This document shows, piece after piece, positions 7,805 through 16,120 of a DNA stretch of 64,000 nt. Where the stretch lies: NCBI GenBank assembly GCA_963516675.1, contig CAUQBH010000005.1, positions 71,357 to 135,356 on the forward strand. Reading direction: 5' to 3'. Within the stretch, counting starts at the first letter, position 1. The number at the start of each line of letters is the position of its first letter. Source of the stretch: JABCPE02 sp963516675 (GTDB lineage: Bacteria > Bacteroidota > Bacteroidia > Flavobacteriales > Weeksellaceae). Position numbers and translations under genes: made by a program. The notes under the pieces are model-generated. The model searched no databases and was not told the DNA's origin. It saw only the letters and a program-made list of their open reading frames with translations.

Positions 7805-8326
7805 ATGTTAGGAATAGATAATATAGAAAGAGTAAAACCTGGAGGATTAGAATTAGTAGATCGTCTAGTTGCTGTGAACAGAGTAACCAAGGTAACCAAA
7901 GGGGGTCGTGCTTTCGGATTTTCTGCTATCGTTGTAGTAGGAAATGAAGATGGTGTGATTGGTCATGGTCTTGGTAAGTCTAAAGAAGTTGCATCTGCAA
8001 TTTCTAAAGCAGTAGAAGAAGCTAAGAAAAACTTAGTGAGAGTACCTGTAATCAATCATACAATTCCTCATCAAACATCTGCAAGATACGGAGGAGCTGA
8101 TATCTTCCTAAGACCTGCATCTCATGGTACAGGGCTTATCGCAGGGGGAGCGGTGAGAGCCGTTCTAGAATCTGCGGGAGTGCATGATGTATTGTCAAAG
8201 TCTAAAGGTTCTTCTAACCCTCACAATGTGGTAAAAGCTACATTCAAGGCGTTGTTAGATATCAGAAGACCAGAGGAAATCGCAAGAATGAGAGGGATTT
8301 CTCTAAATAAAGTGTTCAACGGTTAA
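7805..8326 (+). CDS. rpsE: 30S ribosomal protein S5 (uS5)
   Basis: Small-subunit protein important for decoding fidelity and mRNA entry. It has the double-stranded RNA-binding fold at the N terminus (V-N-R-V-T-K-V-T-K-G-G-R-A-F-G-F pattern near residues 24-39) and the AGGAVRAVLESAGVHDVLSKS motif. Length 173 residues is normal. Confidence 0.98.
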   Translation: MLGIDNIERVKPGGLELVDRLVAVNRVTKVTKGGRAFGFSAIVVVGNEDGVIGHGLGKSKEVASAISKAVEEAKKNLVRVPVINHTIPHQTSARYGGADIFLRPASHGTGLIAGGAVRAVLESAGVHDVLSKSKGSSNPHNVVKATFKALLDIRRPEEIARMRGISLNKVFNG

Positions 8327-8339
8327 TTTTTAAAGAAAA

Positions 8340-8516
8340 ATGGCAACAATTAAAGTAAAACAAGTAAGAAGTGCTATTGGTAGAACTAAAACTCAAAAAT
8401 TAACACTTGAGGCATTAGGTCTTAGAAAATTGAACCAAGTAGTAGAGCACGAAGCTACACCATCAATTTTAGGAATGGTAGCAGCAGTAAAACATTTAGT
8501 AGAAGTTCAAAAATAA
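8340..8516 (+). CDS. rpmD: 50S ribosomal protein L30 (uL30)
   Basis: A 58-codon gene in the expected place between rpsE and rplO. The product begins MATIKVKQVRSAIGRTKTQK and continues with the LEALGLRKLNQVVEH pattern typical of bacterial uL30, ending VAAVKHLVEVQK. The ATG at 8340 follows an A-rich stretch 13 bases after rpsE. A strong hairpin follows before rplO. Confidence 0.96.
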   Translation: MATIKVKQVRSAIGRTKTQKLTLEALGLRKLNQVVEHEATPSILGMVAAVKHLVEVQK

Positions 8517-8526
8517 AAATAATCTT

Positions 8527-8564
8527 AAAAGGTTTAATGCTGAGCGATTGGCATTAAATCTTTT
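8527..8564 (+). promoter_or_regulatory. Strong hairpin between rpmD and rplO, attenuator candidate
   Basis: Bases 8527-8540 pair with 8551-8564 over 14 positions with a single G-U wobble, closing a 10-base loop (TGAGCGATTG). The 3' arm ends in TTTT and is followed by GATTTG, so the T-tract is short. It resembles a weak intrinsic terminator or a protein-binding leader positioned to lower or tune expression of rplO-secY relative to the upstream genes. Function is inferred from structure and position only. Confidence 0.5.
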
Positions 8565-8591
8565 GATTTGAATTTTAAATTTAAGACAATT

Positions 8592-9038
8592 ATGAATTTA
8601 AGTAATATTAAACCAGCATCAGGAGCTACTCACAACTCTAAAAGATTAGGTAGAGGACAAGGTAGTGGTAAAGGAGGTACTTCTACAAGAGGTCACAAAG
8701 GTGCTAAATCAAGATCTGGTAACTCTACCAAAATAGGTTTTGAAGGAGGACAAATGCCTTTACAAAGAAGACTTCCAAAGTTTGGTTTCAATAATGTGAA
8801 TAGAAAAGAATATAGAGCAATAAACTTGGATACTATTCAATCATTAATTGATGCTAAAAATTTAACTGAAATTACTAAAGAAGTTTTGGTTGAAAACGGA
8901 TTGTCTTCTAAAAATGAATTAGTAAAAATTATGGGTAGAGGGGAACTAAAATCAGGAGTTTCTATTTCTGCAAATAAATTTACTAAATCAGCTGAAGAAG
9001 CAATAAACAAAGTAGGAGGTAAAGCAATCACTCTATAA
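8592..9038 (+). CDS. rplO: 50S ribosomal protein L15 (uL15)
   Basis: Late-assembly 23S rRNA-binding protein. I take the ATG at 8592, giving MNLSNIKPASGATHNSKRLG, the usual family beginning; an in-frame TTG at 8568 would overlap the upstream hairpin region and adds eight residues absent from the family. The Gly/Arg-rich GRGQGSGKGGTSTRGHKGAKSR segment and the GFEGGQMPLQRRLPKFGF motif are present. Product 148 residues. Confidence 0.97.
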   Translation: MNLSNIKPASGATHNSKRLGRGQGSGKGGTSTRGHKGAKSRSGNSTKIGFEGGQMPLQRRLPKFGFNNVNRKEYRAINLDTIQSLIDAKNLTEITKEVLVENGLSSKNELVKIMGRGELKSGVSISANKFTKSAEEAINKVGGKAITL

Positions 9039-9046
9039 AAAAAATA

Positions 9047-10429
9047 ATGAAGAAAGGATTTATACAAACACTCAAAAACATTTGGAGTCTTGATGAATTA
9101 AGAGAAAAAATATTATTTACTATTTCTCTTGTATTGGTGTATAGATTCGCATCATATATTTCCCTGCCTGCCATTAACTTGGACGAGGTAGGGAATCTTT
9201 TGCAGCATTACCAAAATCAAGGAGGCAGCAAACAAGGAACAGGTTTTTTGAGTTTGTTATCATCTTTTACAGGAGGTGCTTTTGGTAGGGCTTCTATATT
9301 GGCTTTGGGTATTATGCCATATATCTCTGCATCAATTATAGTTCAGTTGATGGGGATGTTAGTTCCATATTTTCAAAAATTACAGAAAGATGGAGAAAGT
9401 GGAAGAAATACTCTAAACCAAATAACAAGATGGCTTACGATAGGAGTGTGTCTAGTTCAGGCTCCGTTTTATCTAGGTACTATAACAAATGAGTTTTTAC
9501 CTTATGCACAGTTCAGAACTGCTTATTATGTAGAACCTGAATCTGTGATGTTTTGGTTGCCTAGTATAGTAATCCTTGTAACAGGATCCTTGTTTTCTAT
9601 GTGGCTGGGTGAGAAGATAACAGATAGAGGTATCGGTAATGGTATATCTATATTGATAATGGTGGGGATACTAGCAGATCTTCCTATGGCTTTTGTAGAT
9701 GAAGTTACTCAGCAGACTAGCAAAGGAGGATTAGGTTCTATCATTATTTTAGTAGAAGTTCTATTCTGGTTATTAGTTATTGTTTTAGCGATATTATTAT
9801 CAGTTGCTGTAAGAAAAATACCAGTACAATATGTGAGCAGAGCCCATGCAAGAGGAGGACACAACAGTGCATTGACAGAGGGAGCTAGACAATGGATTCC
9901 TTTGAAAGTAAATGCAGCTGGTGTGATGCCTATCATTTTTGCGCAGGCAATCATGTTCATTCCTGGATTATTGACTAAAGTAGATGAGACTAATACATTT
10001 TTAGCTGGCTTTAAAAATGTTTTTAGCTGGCAGTATAATGTTCTATTCGCTTTGTTGATTATAATATTTTCTTTCTTCTATACAGCCATATCTATTCCTA
10101 CCCATCAAATGGCTGAGGAACTGAAAAGAAATGGCGGATTAATCCCTAAAATTAAGCCAGGGAAAGAAACAGCAGATTATATAGATGATATTTTATCAAA
10201 AATAACTTTGCCAGGTTCGATTTTTTTAGCTATCTTTGCAGTCCTTCCAGCAATAGTTCATGGTACTTTTGTACAAACAGACAGATTTTCACTATTTTTT
10301 GGTGGAACATCATTGTTGATTATGGTGAGTGTAATATTAGATACTGTACAACAAGTAAATACTTATCTTTTAAATCATCACTATGATGGATTGATGCAGT
10401 CAAAATTATCAAGAACAACAAAAAGGTAA
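9047..10429 (+). CDS. secY: Preprotein translocase subunit SecY
   Basis: Central pore of the Sec translocon in the inner membrane, exporting and inserting proteins with SecE/SecG and SecA. The 460-residue product shows ten hydrophobic segments, the plug/TM2 region with G-I-M-P-Y-I-S-A-S-I-I-V-Q-L near residues 86-99, and a cytoplasmic loop containing R-K-I-P-V-Q-Y before TM7. Placement after rplO, with infA and rpmJ following, is common; adk and map, often found here in other phyla, are absent. Gap to infA is 4 bases. Confidence 0.98.
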   Translation: MKKGFIQTLKNIWSLDELREKILFTISLVLVYRFASYISLPAINLDEVGNLLQHYQNQGGSKQGTGFLSLLSSFTGGAFGRASILALGIMPYISASIIVQLMGMLVPYFQKLQKDGESGRNTLNQITRWLTIGVCLVQAPFYLGTITNEFLPYAQFRTAYYVEPESVMFWLPSIVILVTGSLFSMWLGEKITDRGIGNGISILIMVGILADLPMAFVDEVTQQTSKGGLGSIIILVEVLFWLLVIVLAILLSVAVRKIPVQYVSRAHARGGHNSALTEGARQWIPLKVNAAGVMPIIFAQAIMFIPGLLTKVDETNTFLAGFKNVFSWQYNVLFALLIIIFSFFYTAISIPTHQMAEELKRNGGLIPKIKPGKETADYIDDILSKITLPGSIFLAIFAVLPAIVHGTFVQTDRFSLFFGGTSLLIMVSVILDTVQQVNTYLLNHHYDGLMQSKLSRTTKR

Positions 10430-10433
10430 TAAT

Positions 10434-10649
10434 ATGGCAAAGCAAAAGCATATAGAACAGGATGGAGTAATAGTGGAGGCGTTGTCAAATGCCATGTTCC
10501 GTGTTGAACTAGAGAATGGGCATGTTCTCATAGCACATATCTCTGGGAAGATGAGAATGCACTATATAAAGCTCTTACCAGGTGATAAGGTGAAATTAGA
10601 ACTTTCTCCATATGACTTGACTAAGGGAAGAATTACTTTTAGATACTAG
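10434..10649 (+). CDS. infA: Translation initiation factor IF-1
   Basis: OB-fold factor that occupies the 30S A site during initiation. The 71-residue product has the family length and motifs GVIVEALSNAMFRVELENGH and the C-terminal LTKGRITFRY. It is 4 bases after secY, in the same transcription unit. Confidence 0.98.
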   Translation: MAKQKHIEQDGVIVEALSNAMFRVELENGHVLIAHISGKMRMHYIKLLPGDKVKLELSPYDLTKGRITFRY

Positions 10650-10684
10650 AAGTATATTAGTTAGAATAAAATTAAGAATATAAG

Positions 10685-10801
10685 ATGAAAGTTAGAGCAT
10701 CAATTAAGAAAAGAAGTGCAGACTGCAAAATCGTAAGAAGAAAAGGCAGATTGTACATTATTAACAAAAAGAACCCTAAATTTAAACAAAGACAAGGCTA
10801 A
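10685..10801 (+). CDS. rpmJ: 50S ribosomal protein L36, zinc-free type (bL36)
   Basis: A 38-codon gene beginning MKVRASIKKRSADCKIVRRK and ending NPKFKQRQG. Three of the four zinc ligands (C-x2-C-x12-C-x4-H) of the classical protein are missing, leaving only Cys14, so this is the C-minus form; the remaining signature is intact and it is not a decayed gene. It lies 35 bases after infA and 23 before rpsM. Confidence 0.96.
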   Translation: MKVRASIKKRSADCKIVRRKGRLYIINKKNPKFKQRQG

Positions 10802-10824
10802 TTAAAATAGCATACAATTAAATT

Positions 10825-11202
10825 ATGGCGAGAATTGCAGGTATAGATTTACCAAAAAACAAAAGAGGCGTAATAGGACTTACTTATATTTATGGAATAG
10901 GTAGAAGTACTGCGTCTGAGATTTTGAAAAACGCTGGAATCAGCGAAGATAAGAAAGTCAACGAATGGAATGACGACGAATTGGCTGCTATCAGAAATTA
11001 TATCTCTGAAAATGTGAAAGTAGAAGGAGAGTTGAGATCTGAAGTTCAATTAAACATCAAGAGATTGATGGATATTGGATGCCAAAGAGGGATTCGTCAT
11101 AGACTGGGATTACCTTTAAGAGGCCAAAGAACGAAAAATAACTCTAGAACTCGTAAAGGAAAGAGAAAAACTGTTGCTAACAAGAAAAAAGCAAGTAAAT
11201 AA
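10825..11202 (+). CDS. rpsM: 30S ribosomal protein S13 (uS13)
   Basis: Head protein contacting the P-site tRNA and the 50S subunit. The 125-residue product opens M-A-R-I-A-G-I-D-L-P, has the helix-hairpin-helix pattern YIYGIGRSTASEIL, and ends with RHRLGLPLRGQRTKNNSRTRKG plus a Lys-rich tail. First gene of the alpha segment; only 23 bases from rpmJ, so no separate leader as in E. coli. Confidence 0.98.
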   Translation: MARIAGIDLPKNKRGVIGLTYIYGIGRSTASEILKNAGISEDKKVNEWNDDELAAIRNYISENVKVEGELRSEVQLNIKRLMDIGCQRGIRHRLGLPLRGQRTKNNSRTRKGKRKTVANKKKASK

Positions 11203-11214
11203 TCGTTAGGAATT

Positions 11215-11604
11215 ATGGCAAAACAAGCAAAAGTAGTTAAAAAAAGAAAAGTAAAAGTAGAGGCGATTGGAGAAGCGCATATTCAAGCTTCTTTCAATAA
11301 TATTATTATCTCTTTGACTAATAAAAATGGAGAAGTGATATCTTGGGCTTCTGCTGGTAAAATGGGTTTTAGAGGCTCTAAGAAAAACACTCCGTTTGCA
11401 GCACAGGTGGCAGCAGAAAACTGTTCTCAGGTAGCTTATGAAGCAGGTTTGAGAAGAGTAAAAGTGTTTGTGAAAGGACCTGGTGCAGGTAGAGAATCTG
11501 CAATTAGATCTATTCATAATTCAGGAATAGAAGTAAGTGAAATAGTAGATGTTACACCTATTCCACACAACGGATGTAGACCACCAAAACGAAGAAGAGT
11601 ATAA
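11215..11604 (+). CDS. rpsK: 30S ribosomal protein S11 (uS11)
   Basis: Platform protein near the E site and Shine-Dalgarno cleft. The 129-residue product has the ASFNNIIISLT and SAGKMGFRGSKKNTPFAAQ motifs and the C-terminal DVTPIPHNGCRPPKRRRV signature. A 71-base gap with a hairpin candidate follows before rpsD. Confidence 0.98.
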   Translation: MAKQAKVVKKRKVKVEAIGEAHIQASFNNIIISLTNKNGEVISWASAGKMGFRGSKKNTPFAAQVAAENCSQVAYEAGLRRVKVFVKGPGAGRESAIRSIHNSGIEVSEIVDVTPIPHNGCRPPKRRRV

Positions 11605-11612
11605 TAATAAAA

Positions 11613-11657
11613 TTTGATGTTTCATTCTATATATTAAAGATAAAATGAAGTGTCAAA
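11613..11657 (+). promoter_or_regulatory. Hairpin leader candidate upstream of rpsD
   Basis: Bases 11613-11626 and 11644-11657 form, as RNA, a continuous 14-pair stem in which three central pairs are G-U wobbles, with a 17-base loop. No T-tract follows. It sits directly ahead of the S4 gene; S4 represses its own mRNA in both E. coli (alpha operon) and Bacillus (rpsD leader), so an S4-binding element here is plausible but unproven. Confidence 0.4.
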
Positions 11658-11675
11658 TGTCAAATCTAAAATCAT

Positions 11676-12284
11676 ATGGCAAGATATATTGGACCTAAAA
11701 CAAAAATTGCTAGAAAATTTGGTGTAGCAATTTATGGAGATGATAAAAGTTTTGAGAAAAGAAAAAATCAACCTCCAGGTCAACACGGACCAAATAAAAG
11801 AAGAGGAGCTAAAAAATCTGAATACGCAGTTCAGTTAGCCGAAAAACAAAAAGTTAAATATATCTATGGAATCTTAGAAAAACAATTTGCGAATATGTTT
11901 GATAAGGCTCATAGAAGTAAAGGAGTAACAGGTGAAGTTTTGTTACAACTTTGTGAATCTAGATTGGATAATGTTGTATATAGATTAGGTTTTGCTAAGA
12001 CTAGAGCAGCTGCAAGACAGTTAGTTTCACACAGACATATTACTGTAAATGGAGAATTGGTAAATATTCCATCATATTCTCTAAAAGCAGGAGATGTTGT
12101 TGCAGTAAGAGCTAAGTCTAAATCACTTGAAGTTGTTGCAGATGCATTAGCATCTAAATCAAACTATGAGTGGTTACAATATAACGACGAGAAGAAAGAA
12201 GGAGTGTTCATTTCTACTCCTGAAAGATTACAGATTCCTGAAGATATTAAGGAACAGTTAATCGTCGAGTTATATTCTAAATAA
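11676..12284 (+). CDS. rpsD: 30S ribosomal protein S4 (uS4)
   Basis: 16S assembly initiator and fidelity protein. The 202-residue product lacks the N-terminal zinc cysteines (C-minus form), has the N-terminal GPKTKIARKFG segment and the S4 RNA-binding domain (ESRLDNVVYRLGFAKTRAAARQLVSHRHI) around residues 94-122. It follows rpsK after 71 bases and precedes rpoA by 35. Confidence 0.98.
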   Translation: MARYIGPKTKIARKFGVAIYGDDKSFEKRKNQPPGQHGPNKRRGAKKSEYAVQLAEKQKVKYIYGILEKQFANMFDKAHRSKGVTGEVLLQLCESRLDNVVYRLGFAKTRAAARQLVSHRHITVNGELVNIPSYSLKAGDVVAVRAKSKSLEVVADALASKSNYEWLQYNDEKKEGVFISTPERLQIPEDIKEQLIVELYSK

Positions 12285-12319
12285 TTTTTTAATCAAATTC
12301 TTGCTCAACCCAATTTTAT

Positions 12320-13315
12320 ATGGCAATTTTACAATTCATAAAACCCGATAAAGTAATACTTCTAAACTCTACAGAAACTAGAGGTCAGTTTGAATTTAGA
12401 CCATTAGAACCTGGATTTGGAACGACTATCGGTAATGCTTTGAGGAGAGTCTTGTTATCTTCTCTCGAAGGATATGCTATTACATCTATTAAGATAGAAG
12501 GAGTAGAGCATGAGTTTTCAACAATTCCAGGAGTAATAGAAGATGTAACTGAAATAATTCTTAACCTTAAACAGTTGAGATTAAAAGCTACAACTGAAAA
12601 CGCTCCTGCTGAACAAGTAAGTGTTAAAGTTTCTAATCAAACAACAGTAACTGCTGGAGATTTCTCTAAATTCATTAAAGGATTTGAAGTATTGAACCCA
12701 GATTTAGTTATCTGTAACATGGCAAAAGATGTTTCGTTTGATATTAAATTTAATATAGATAAAGGTAGAGGATATGTTCCTTCTGAGCAGAATAAATTGA
12801 ATAATGCTCCTATCGGGACTATCGCTATTGACTCTATTTACACACCTATTAAAAAGGTTCAGTATAGTGTTGAAAACTATCGTGTGGAGCAGAAAACAGA
12901 CTACGAAAAACTAGTTTTGGACATAGAGACAGACGGTTCTATCTCTCCTCAAAATGCTTTGACAGAAGCTTCTAAGATATTGATTTATCACTTTATGTTA
13001 TTCTCTGATGAAAGAATAACATTAGAGACAGAGGCCGTGAAAGCATCTATCCAATACGATGAAGAAACACTTCATATAAGACAATTATTGAAATCCAAGT
13101 TGGTAGATATGGATCTGTCTGTAAGAGCAATCAATTGCTTAAAAGCAGCAGAAGTAGAAACGCTTGGAGAATTGGTTTCATTCAGTAAGTCTGATTTGAT
13201 GAAATTTAGAAATTTTGGTAAAAAATCGCTAACGGAATTAGAGGAATTGGTTCATTCTAAAGGTTTGAACTTCGGATTTGATGTTAGCAAATATAAATTA
13301 GACGCTGATAAATAA
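12320..13315 (+). CDS. rpoA: RNA polymerase subunit alpha
   Basis: Alpha subunit of RNA polymerase: the N-terminal domain (about residues 1-235) dimerises and binds beta/beta-prime, and the C-terminal domain (about 255-331) contacts UP elements and activators. Seen are the EPGFGTTIGNALRRVLLSSL motif near residues 31-50 and the helix-hairpin-helix C-terminal domain (SVRAINCLKAAEVETLGELV). Length 331 is typical. It lies between rpsD and rplQ. Confidence 0.98.
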   Translation: MAILQFIKPDKVILLNSTETRGQFEFRPLEPGFGTTIGNALRRVLLSSLEGYAITSIKIEGVEHEFSTIPGVIEDVTEIILNLKQLRLKATTENAPAEQVSVKVSNQTTVTAGDFSKFIKGFEVLNPDLVICNMAKDVSFDIKFNIDKGRGYVPSEQNKLNNAPIGTIAIDSIYTPIKKVQYSVENYRVEQKTDYEKLVLDIETDGSISPQNALTEASKILIYHFMLFSDERITLETEAVKASIQYDEETLHIRQLLKSKLVDMDLSVRAINCLKAAEVETLGELVSFSKSDLMKFRNFGKKSLTELEELVHSKGLNFGFDVSKYKLDADK

Positions 13316-13324
13316 TTTTATATC

Positions 13325-13810
13325 ATGAGACACGGAAAGAAATTTAATCATTTAGGAAGAACTGCCTCTCATAGAAAAGCATTACTTTCCAATATGGCAT
13401 GTTCTCTTATAGAACATAAAAGAATAAACACTACTGTAGCTAAAGCTAAAGCTCTTAGAGTGTATGTAGAACCTCTTTTGACTAAAGCAAAAGAAGATAC
13501 TACACACAATAGAAGAATAGTATTCTCTTACCTTCAAAATAAAGACGCAGTTACTGAATTATTCAGAACAATTGCTCCAAAAATCGCTGAAAGAAATGGA
13601 GGATATTGCAGAATCATCAAAACAGGATTCAGACTTGGAGATGGTGCTGATACTGCTATGATAGAGTTAGTTGATTTCAATGAACTATACAGTGCAAAAT
13701 CAGATGCTAAGAAAACTACAAGAAGAAGCAGAAGATCTTCTTCTAAAAAAGAAACTTCTGAAGCAACTGAAGTAAAAGCAGAGGAATCAGCTGAAAAAGC
13801 AGGAGAATAA
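13325..13810 (+). CDS. rplQ: 50S ribosomal protein L17 (bL17) with charged C-terminal tail
   Basis: Large-subunit protein near the tunnel exit. The conserved core (M-R-H-G-K-K-F-N-H-L-G-R-T-x-x-H-R-K-A-L-L-x-N) fills residues 1-118. From about residue 120 there is a low-complexity tail rich in Ser, Lys, Arg and then Glu, making the protein 161 residues against about 127 in E. coli. It is the last gene of the cluster and is followed by an intrinsic terminator. Confidence 0.97.
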   Translation: MRHGKKFNHLGRTASHRKALLSNMACSLIEHKRINTTVAKAKALRVYVEPLLTKAKEDTTHNRRIVFSYLQNKDAVTELFRTIAPKIAERNGGYCRIIKTGFRLGDGADTAMIELVDFNELYSAKSDAKKTTRRSRRSSSKKETSEATEVKAEESAEKAGE

Positions 13811-13830
13811 GTTTTTTTACAACTAACTAT

Positions 13831-13875
13831 AAAAAATAGTCCTTATCATTATTGGTAGGGACTATTTTAGTTTTT
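13831..13875 (+). terminator. Intrinsic terminator of the ribosomal cluster
   Basis: AAAATAGTCC at 13833-13842 pairs perfectly with GGACTATTTT at 13859-13868, followed by AGTTTTT. It ends the rplC-rplQ transcription unit. Confidence 0.8.
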
Positions 13876-13880
13876 GGAAG

Positions 13881-13915
13881 ATATAAAAAAGAAGGAGACT
13901 TTATAAAGTCTCCTT
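13881..13915 (-). terminator. Terminator of the S9 peptidase gene
   Basis: A 24-base perfect palindrome at 13892-13915 (10-bp arms, 4-base loop) overlaps the stop codon of the peptidase gene; an A-run at 13885-13890 becomes the U-tract on the minus-strand transcript. Confidence 0.8.
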
Positions 13916-15898
13916 TAACCAACTAAAGAACTCTCGCTGCCATACTAGGGCATTCTGAGGTTTCAATACCCAATGGTTTTCATCTGGGAAGTATAGAAAT
14001 TTAGATTTGATATTTTTAAGTCTAGCCACTTGGAAAGCTTGTTGTCCTTGTTCATAAGGAACTCTGAAATCCATATTTCCTTGGATAATCATTATTGGCG
14101 TATTCCAGTTGTTCACATAGCTGCTCGGATTGAATTTAGTGTAAGATTTTGAAGAAGGATTGTCCCAAGGAGAACCTCCCATATCCCAATTTGCGAACCA
14201 AAGTTCTTCAGTAGTGCCATACCAAGATTTAGTATCAAAAAGCCCATTGTGAGAGATGAAAGTTTTGAATCTATTTTGGTGAACTCCAGCCAACATCAGT
14301 ACAGAATAACCTCCATAGCTAGCACCCACAGCGCCCATTCTGTCCTTGTCTATGTATGGAAGTTCTTTCGCGAAGTCTGCCGCAGATAGATAGTCTTGTA
14401 TGGATTGTCCTCCCCAGTCTTGGCTGATTTGTTCATTCCATTTTGTTCCCCATCCTGGCATGCCTCTACGGTTAGGAGCGATTACGATATAATCATTAGC
14501 AGTCATTAGTGAGAAATTCCATCTTAGGCTGAAATACGGCGTAAGAGCAGACTGTGGGCCTCCTTGGCAGTATAGAAGTGCAGGATATTTTTTGTTTGGG
14601 TCAAAATTTGGTGGATAGTGGAACCATACGCCCATTTCCTTGCCGTCGGTAGTTTTTACCATTTTTAGTTCAGAATGACCTAATTTTAGTTTTTGGTAAA
14701 AATCAGCATTGACATCCGTCACCTGCTTCATTTTTCCATTTTTTAAATCCACAGAATAGAGTTCAGGGCTGTGGAAAGCATCATTTCTATTCACTAAAAG
14801 TGAATTTTTATTTTGTGCAAAAACGGCATTTACATCAAAATCTCCTTTTGTAACTTGTTTTACGGTTTTGTTTTGATTAACGGTAAATAACTGCTTAGTT
14901 CCTCTGAAAGCAGCTGTGAAATAGATATTTTGAGAGTCATTAGCCCAGAAGACATCTCCTGTTACACTGTCATCCCAATTTTTAGTAAGGTTGGTTTTGC
15001 TTCTATTTCCCCAATCCATCACATAGATATCGTTTTTATCGGCTTCGTAGCCATCTCTTGCCATACTTTGCCAAAGTAGATATTTCCCATTTGGGCTGAA
15101 TTTCGGGTTCAAATCATATCCCATCATTCCCTCTGTAAGGTTGCTGGTTTTTCCTGTTTCCAGCTCGTATAGGAATATGTCCGTATTGGTGCTGACAGCG
15201 TATTCTTTTCCAGTTTTTGCTTTAGTAACATAGATGATGTGTTTAGCATCAGGCGACCAAATGAAATCTTCCCCTCCACCAAAAGGCTTTTGAGGCGAGT
15301 CATAGGCTTTTCCTTCTAGTAAATCTTTGGCTGCGCTAGGATTTTCTTTAACACTGACTACGAAAATATGATTGTATTTCCCTGCATACCAAGTGTCCCA
15401 GTGGCGGTGGTTTAGGTCTGTGTAGACTTGTGCAGAGGAGTTGGGAACATCGCTGTATTTATCTTTGCTGTAGATTTTTTCTAACTGAACTTCTCTACTG
15501 AAAGCCACCTTTTGCCCATCGGGAGAAACCTTAATATTTTGGGCATCTTTCCCAATGATATAGAATTCTTTCCAAGATTTTCCATTGTCACTAGAATGGT
15601 AGATTTTCCCATCTTCAAGGGCATAAATCCCGTTTTTATCCCATTGAATAAAGGATTTTTTTCCTAAATCAAACGGAACACTTTGAGAGGAAGATGTGTT
15701 TAGCAAATAGGTTTTGTGAACATTTTTTTCTGTCTCCAAATCAGTCTGGCTGGTTCTGTAAACAACCAGCGAGTGGTCTGGAGAAACTCCTTGAACGCTT
15801 ATTTTCCTTAGCTTCCAGAGGGTTTCTGGCGTCATCACTTCCTGTGCGTTCATCAACAGAGGAGTGGCAATAGCTAATGCTGTATACTTTAAATTCAT
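13901..15898 (-). CDS. Secreted S9 family peptidase, DPP5-like
   Basis: Predicted exported serine peptidase that removes dipeptides from oligopeptides. The N terminus MNLKYTALAIATPLLMNAQ is a signal peptide. Residues about 30-400 form a WD-like beta-propeller with repeated S-P-D/N-G-K blades, and the rest an alpha/beta-hydrolase with Ser527 in GASYGGY, Asp610 in NMDFRVP and His642 in ENHWVL. Order and spacing resemble dipeptidyl-peptidase 5 of Porphyromonas; DPP4 and acylaminoacyl-peptidase are the alternatives. Single gene, own terminator. With the M3, M42 and POT genes of this window it fits a peptide-based nutrition. Confidence 0.85.
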   Translation of the reverse strand: MNLKYTALAIATPLLMNAQEVMTPETLWKLRKISVQGVSPDHSLVVYRTSQTDLETEKNVHKTYLLNTSSSQSVPFDLGKKSFIQWDKNGIYALEDGKIYHSSDNGKSWKEFYIIGKDAQNIKVSPDGQKVAFSREVQLEKIYSKDKYSDVPNSSAQVYTDLNHRHWDTWYAGKYNHIFVVSVKENPSAAKDLLEGKAYDSPQKPFGGGEDFIWSPDAKHIIYVTKAKTGKEYAVSTNTDIFLYELETGKTSNLTEGMMGYDLNPKFSPNGKYLLWQSMARDGYEADKNDIYVMDWGNRSKTNLTKNWDDSVTGDVFWANDSQNIYFTAAFRGTKQLFTVNQNKTVKQVTKGDFDVNAVFAQNKNSLLVNRNDAFHSPELYSVDLKNGKMKQVTDVNADFYQKLKLGHSELKMVKTTDGKEMGVWFHYPPNFDPNKKYPALLYCQGGPQSALTPYFSLRWNFSLMTANDYIVIAPNRRGMPGWGTKWNEQISQDWGGQSIQDYLSAADFAKELPYIDKDRMGAVGASYGGYSVLMLAGVHQNRFKTFISHNGLFDTKSWYGTTEELWFANWDMGGSPWDNPSSKSYTKFNPSSYVNNWNTPIMIIQGNMDFRVPYEQGQQAFQVARLKNIKSKFLYFPDENHWVLKPQNALVWQREFFSWLKETL

Positions 15899-16091
15899 GA
15901 GATATGATTTTTAATGGGTTTAAAATTAACAAAAACTTTCAAAATATAAAATTTTTGTTAGTTTTGATGGAAAAAGTGAGAAGGGTCTTTTTCTGAAAAA
16001 GAAACAATCAGAGAATTAAAAAAACTGAAACAACCAAGATTAAATAAAGGGTTCATTTCTGGATTTTATCTTTTTTGATGTTGAGATTTAC

Positions 16092-16099
16092 TACCTTTG
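16092..16099 (+). promoter_or_regulatory. -7 element for thiL
   Basis: TACCTTTG matches the Bacteroidota TAnnTTTG box. It overlaps an in-frame TTG at 16097, so transcription would begin after that codon, which argues for the ATG at 16121 as the real start. Confidence 0.6.
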
Positions 16100-16120
16100 C
16101 GGCTAAAATTACTGAAAATT

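Noticed and set aside
10685..10801. rpmJ looks degraded because zinc cysteines are missing
   Set aside because: The rest of the signature and the length are intact and this is the known C-minus form of bL36.
15899..16091. Regulatory RNA or riboswitch upstream of thiL
   Set aside because: No TPP riboswitch core could be recognised; only a short CTTTTTC-T-GAAAAAG palindrome at 15987-16001, and the mapped promoter box would exclude it from the thiL transcript.
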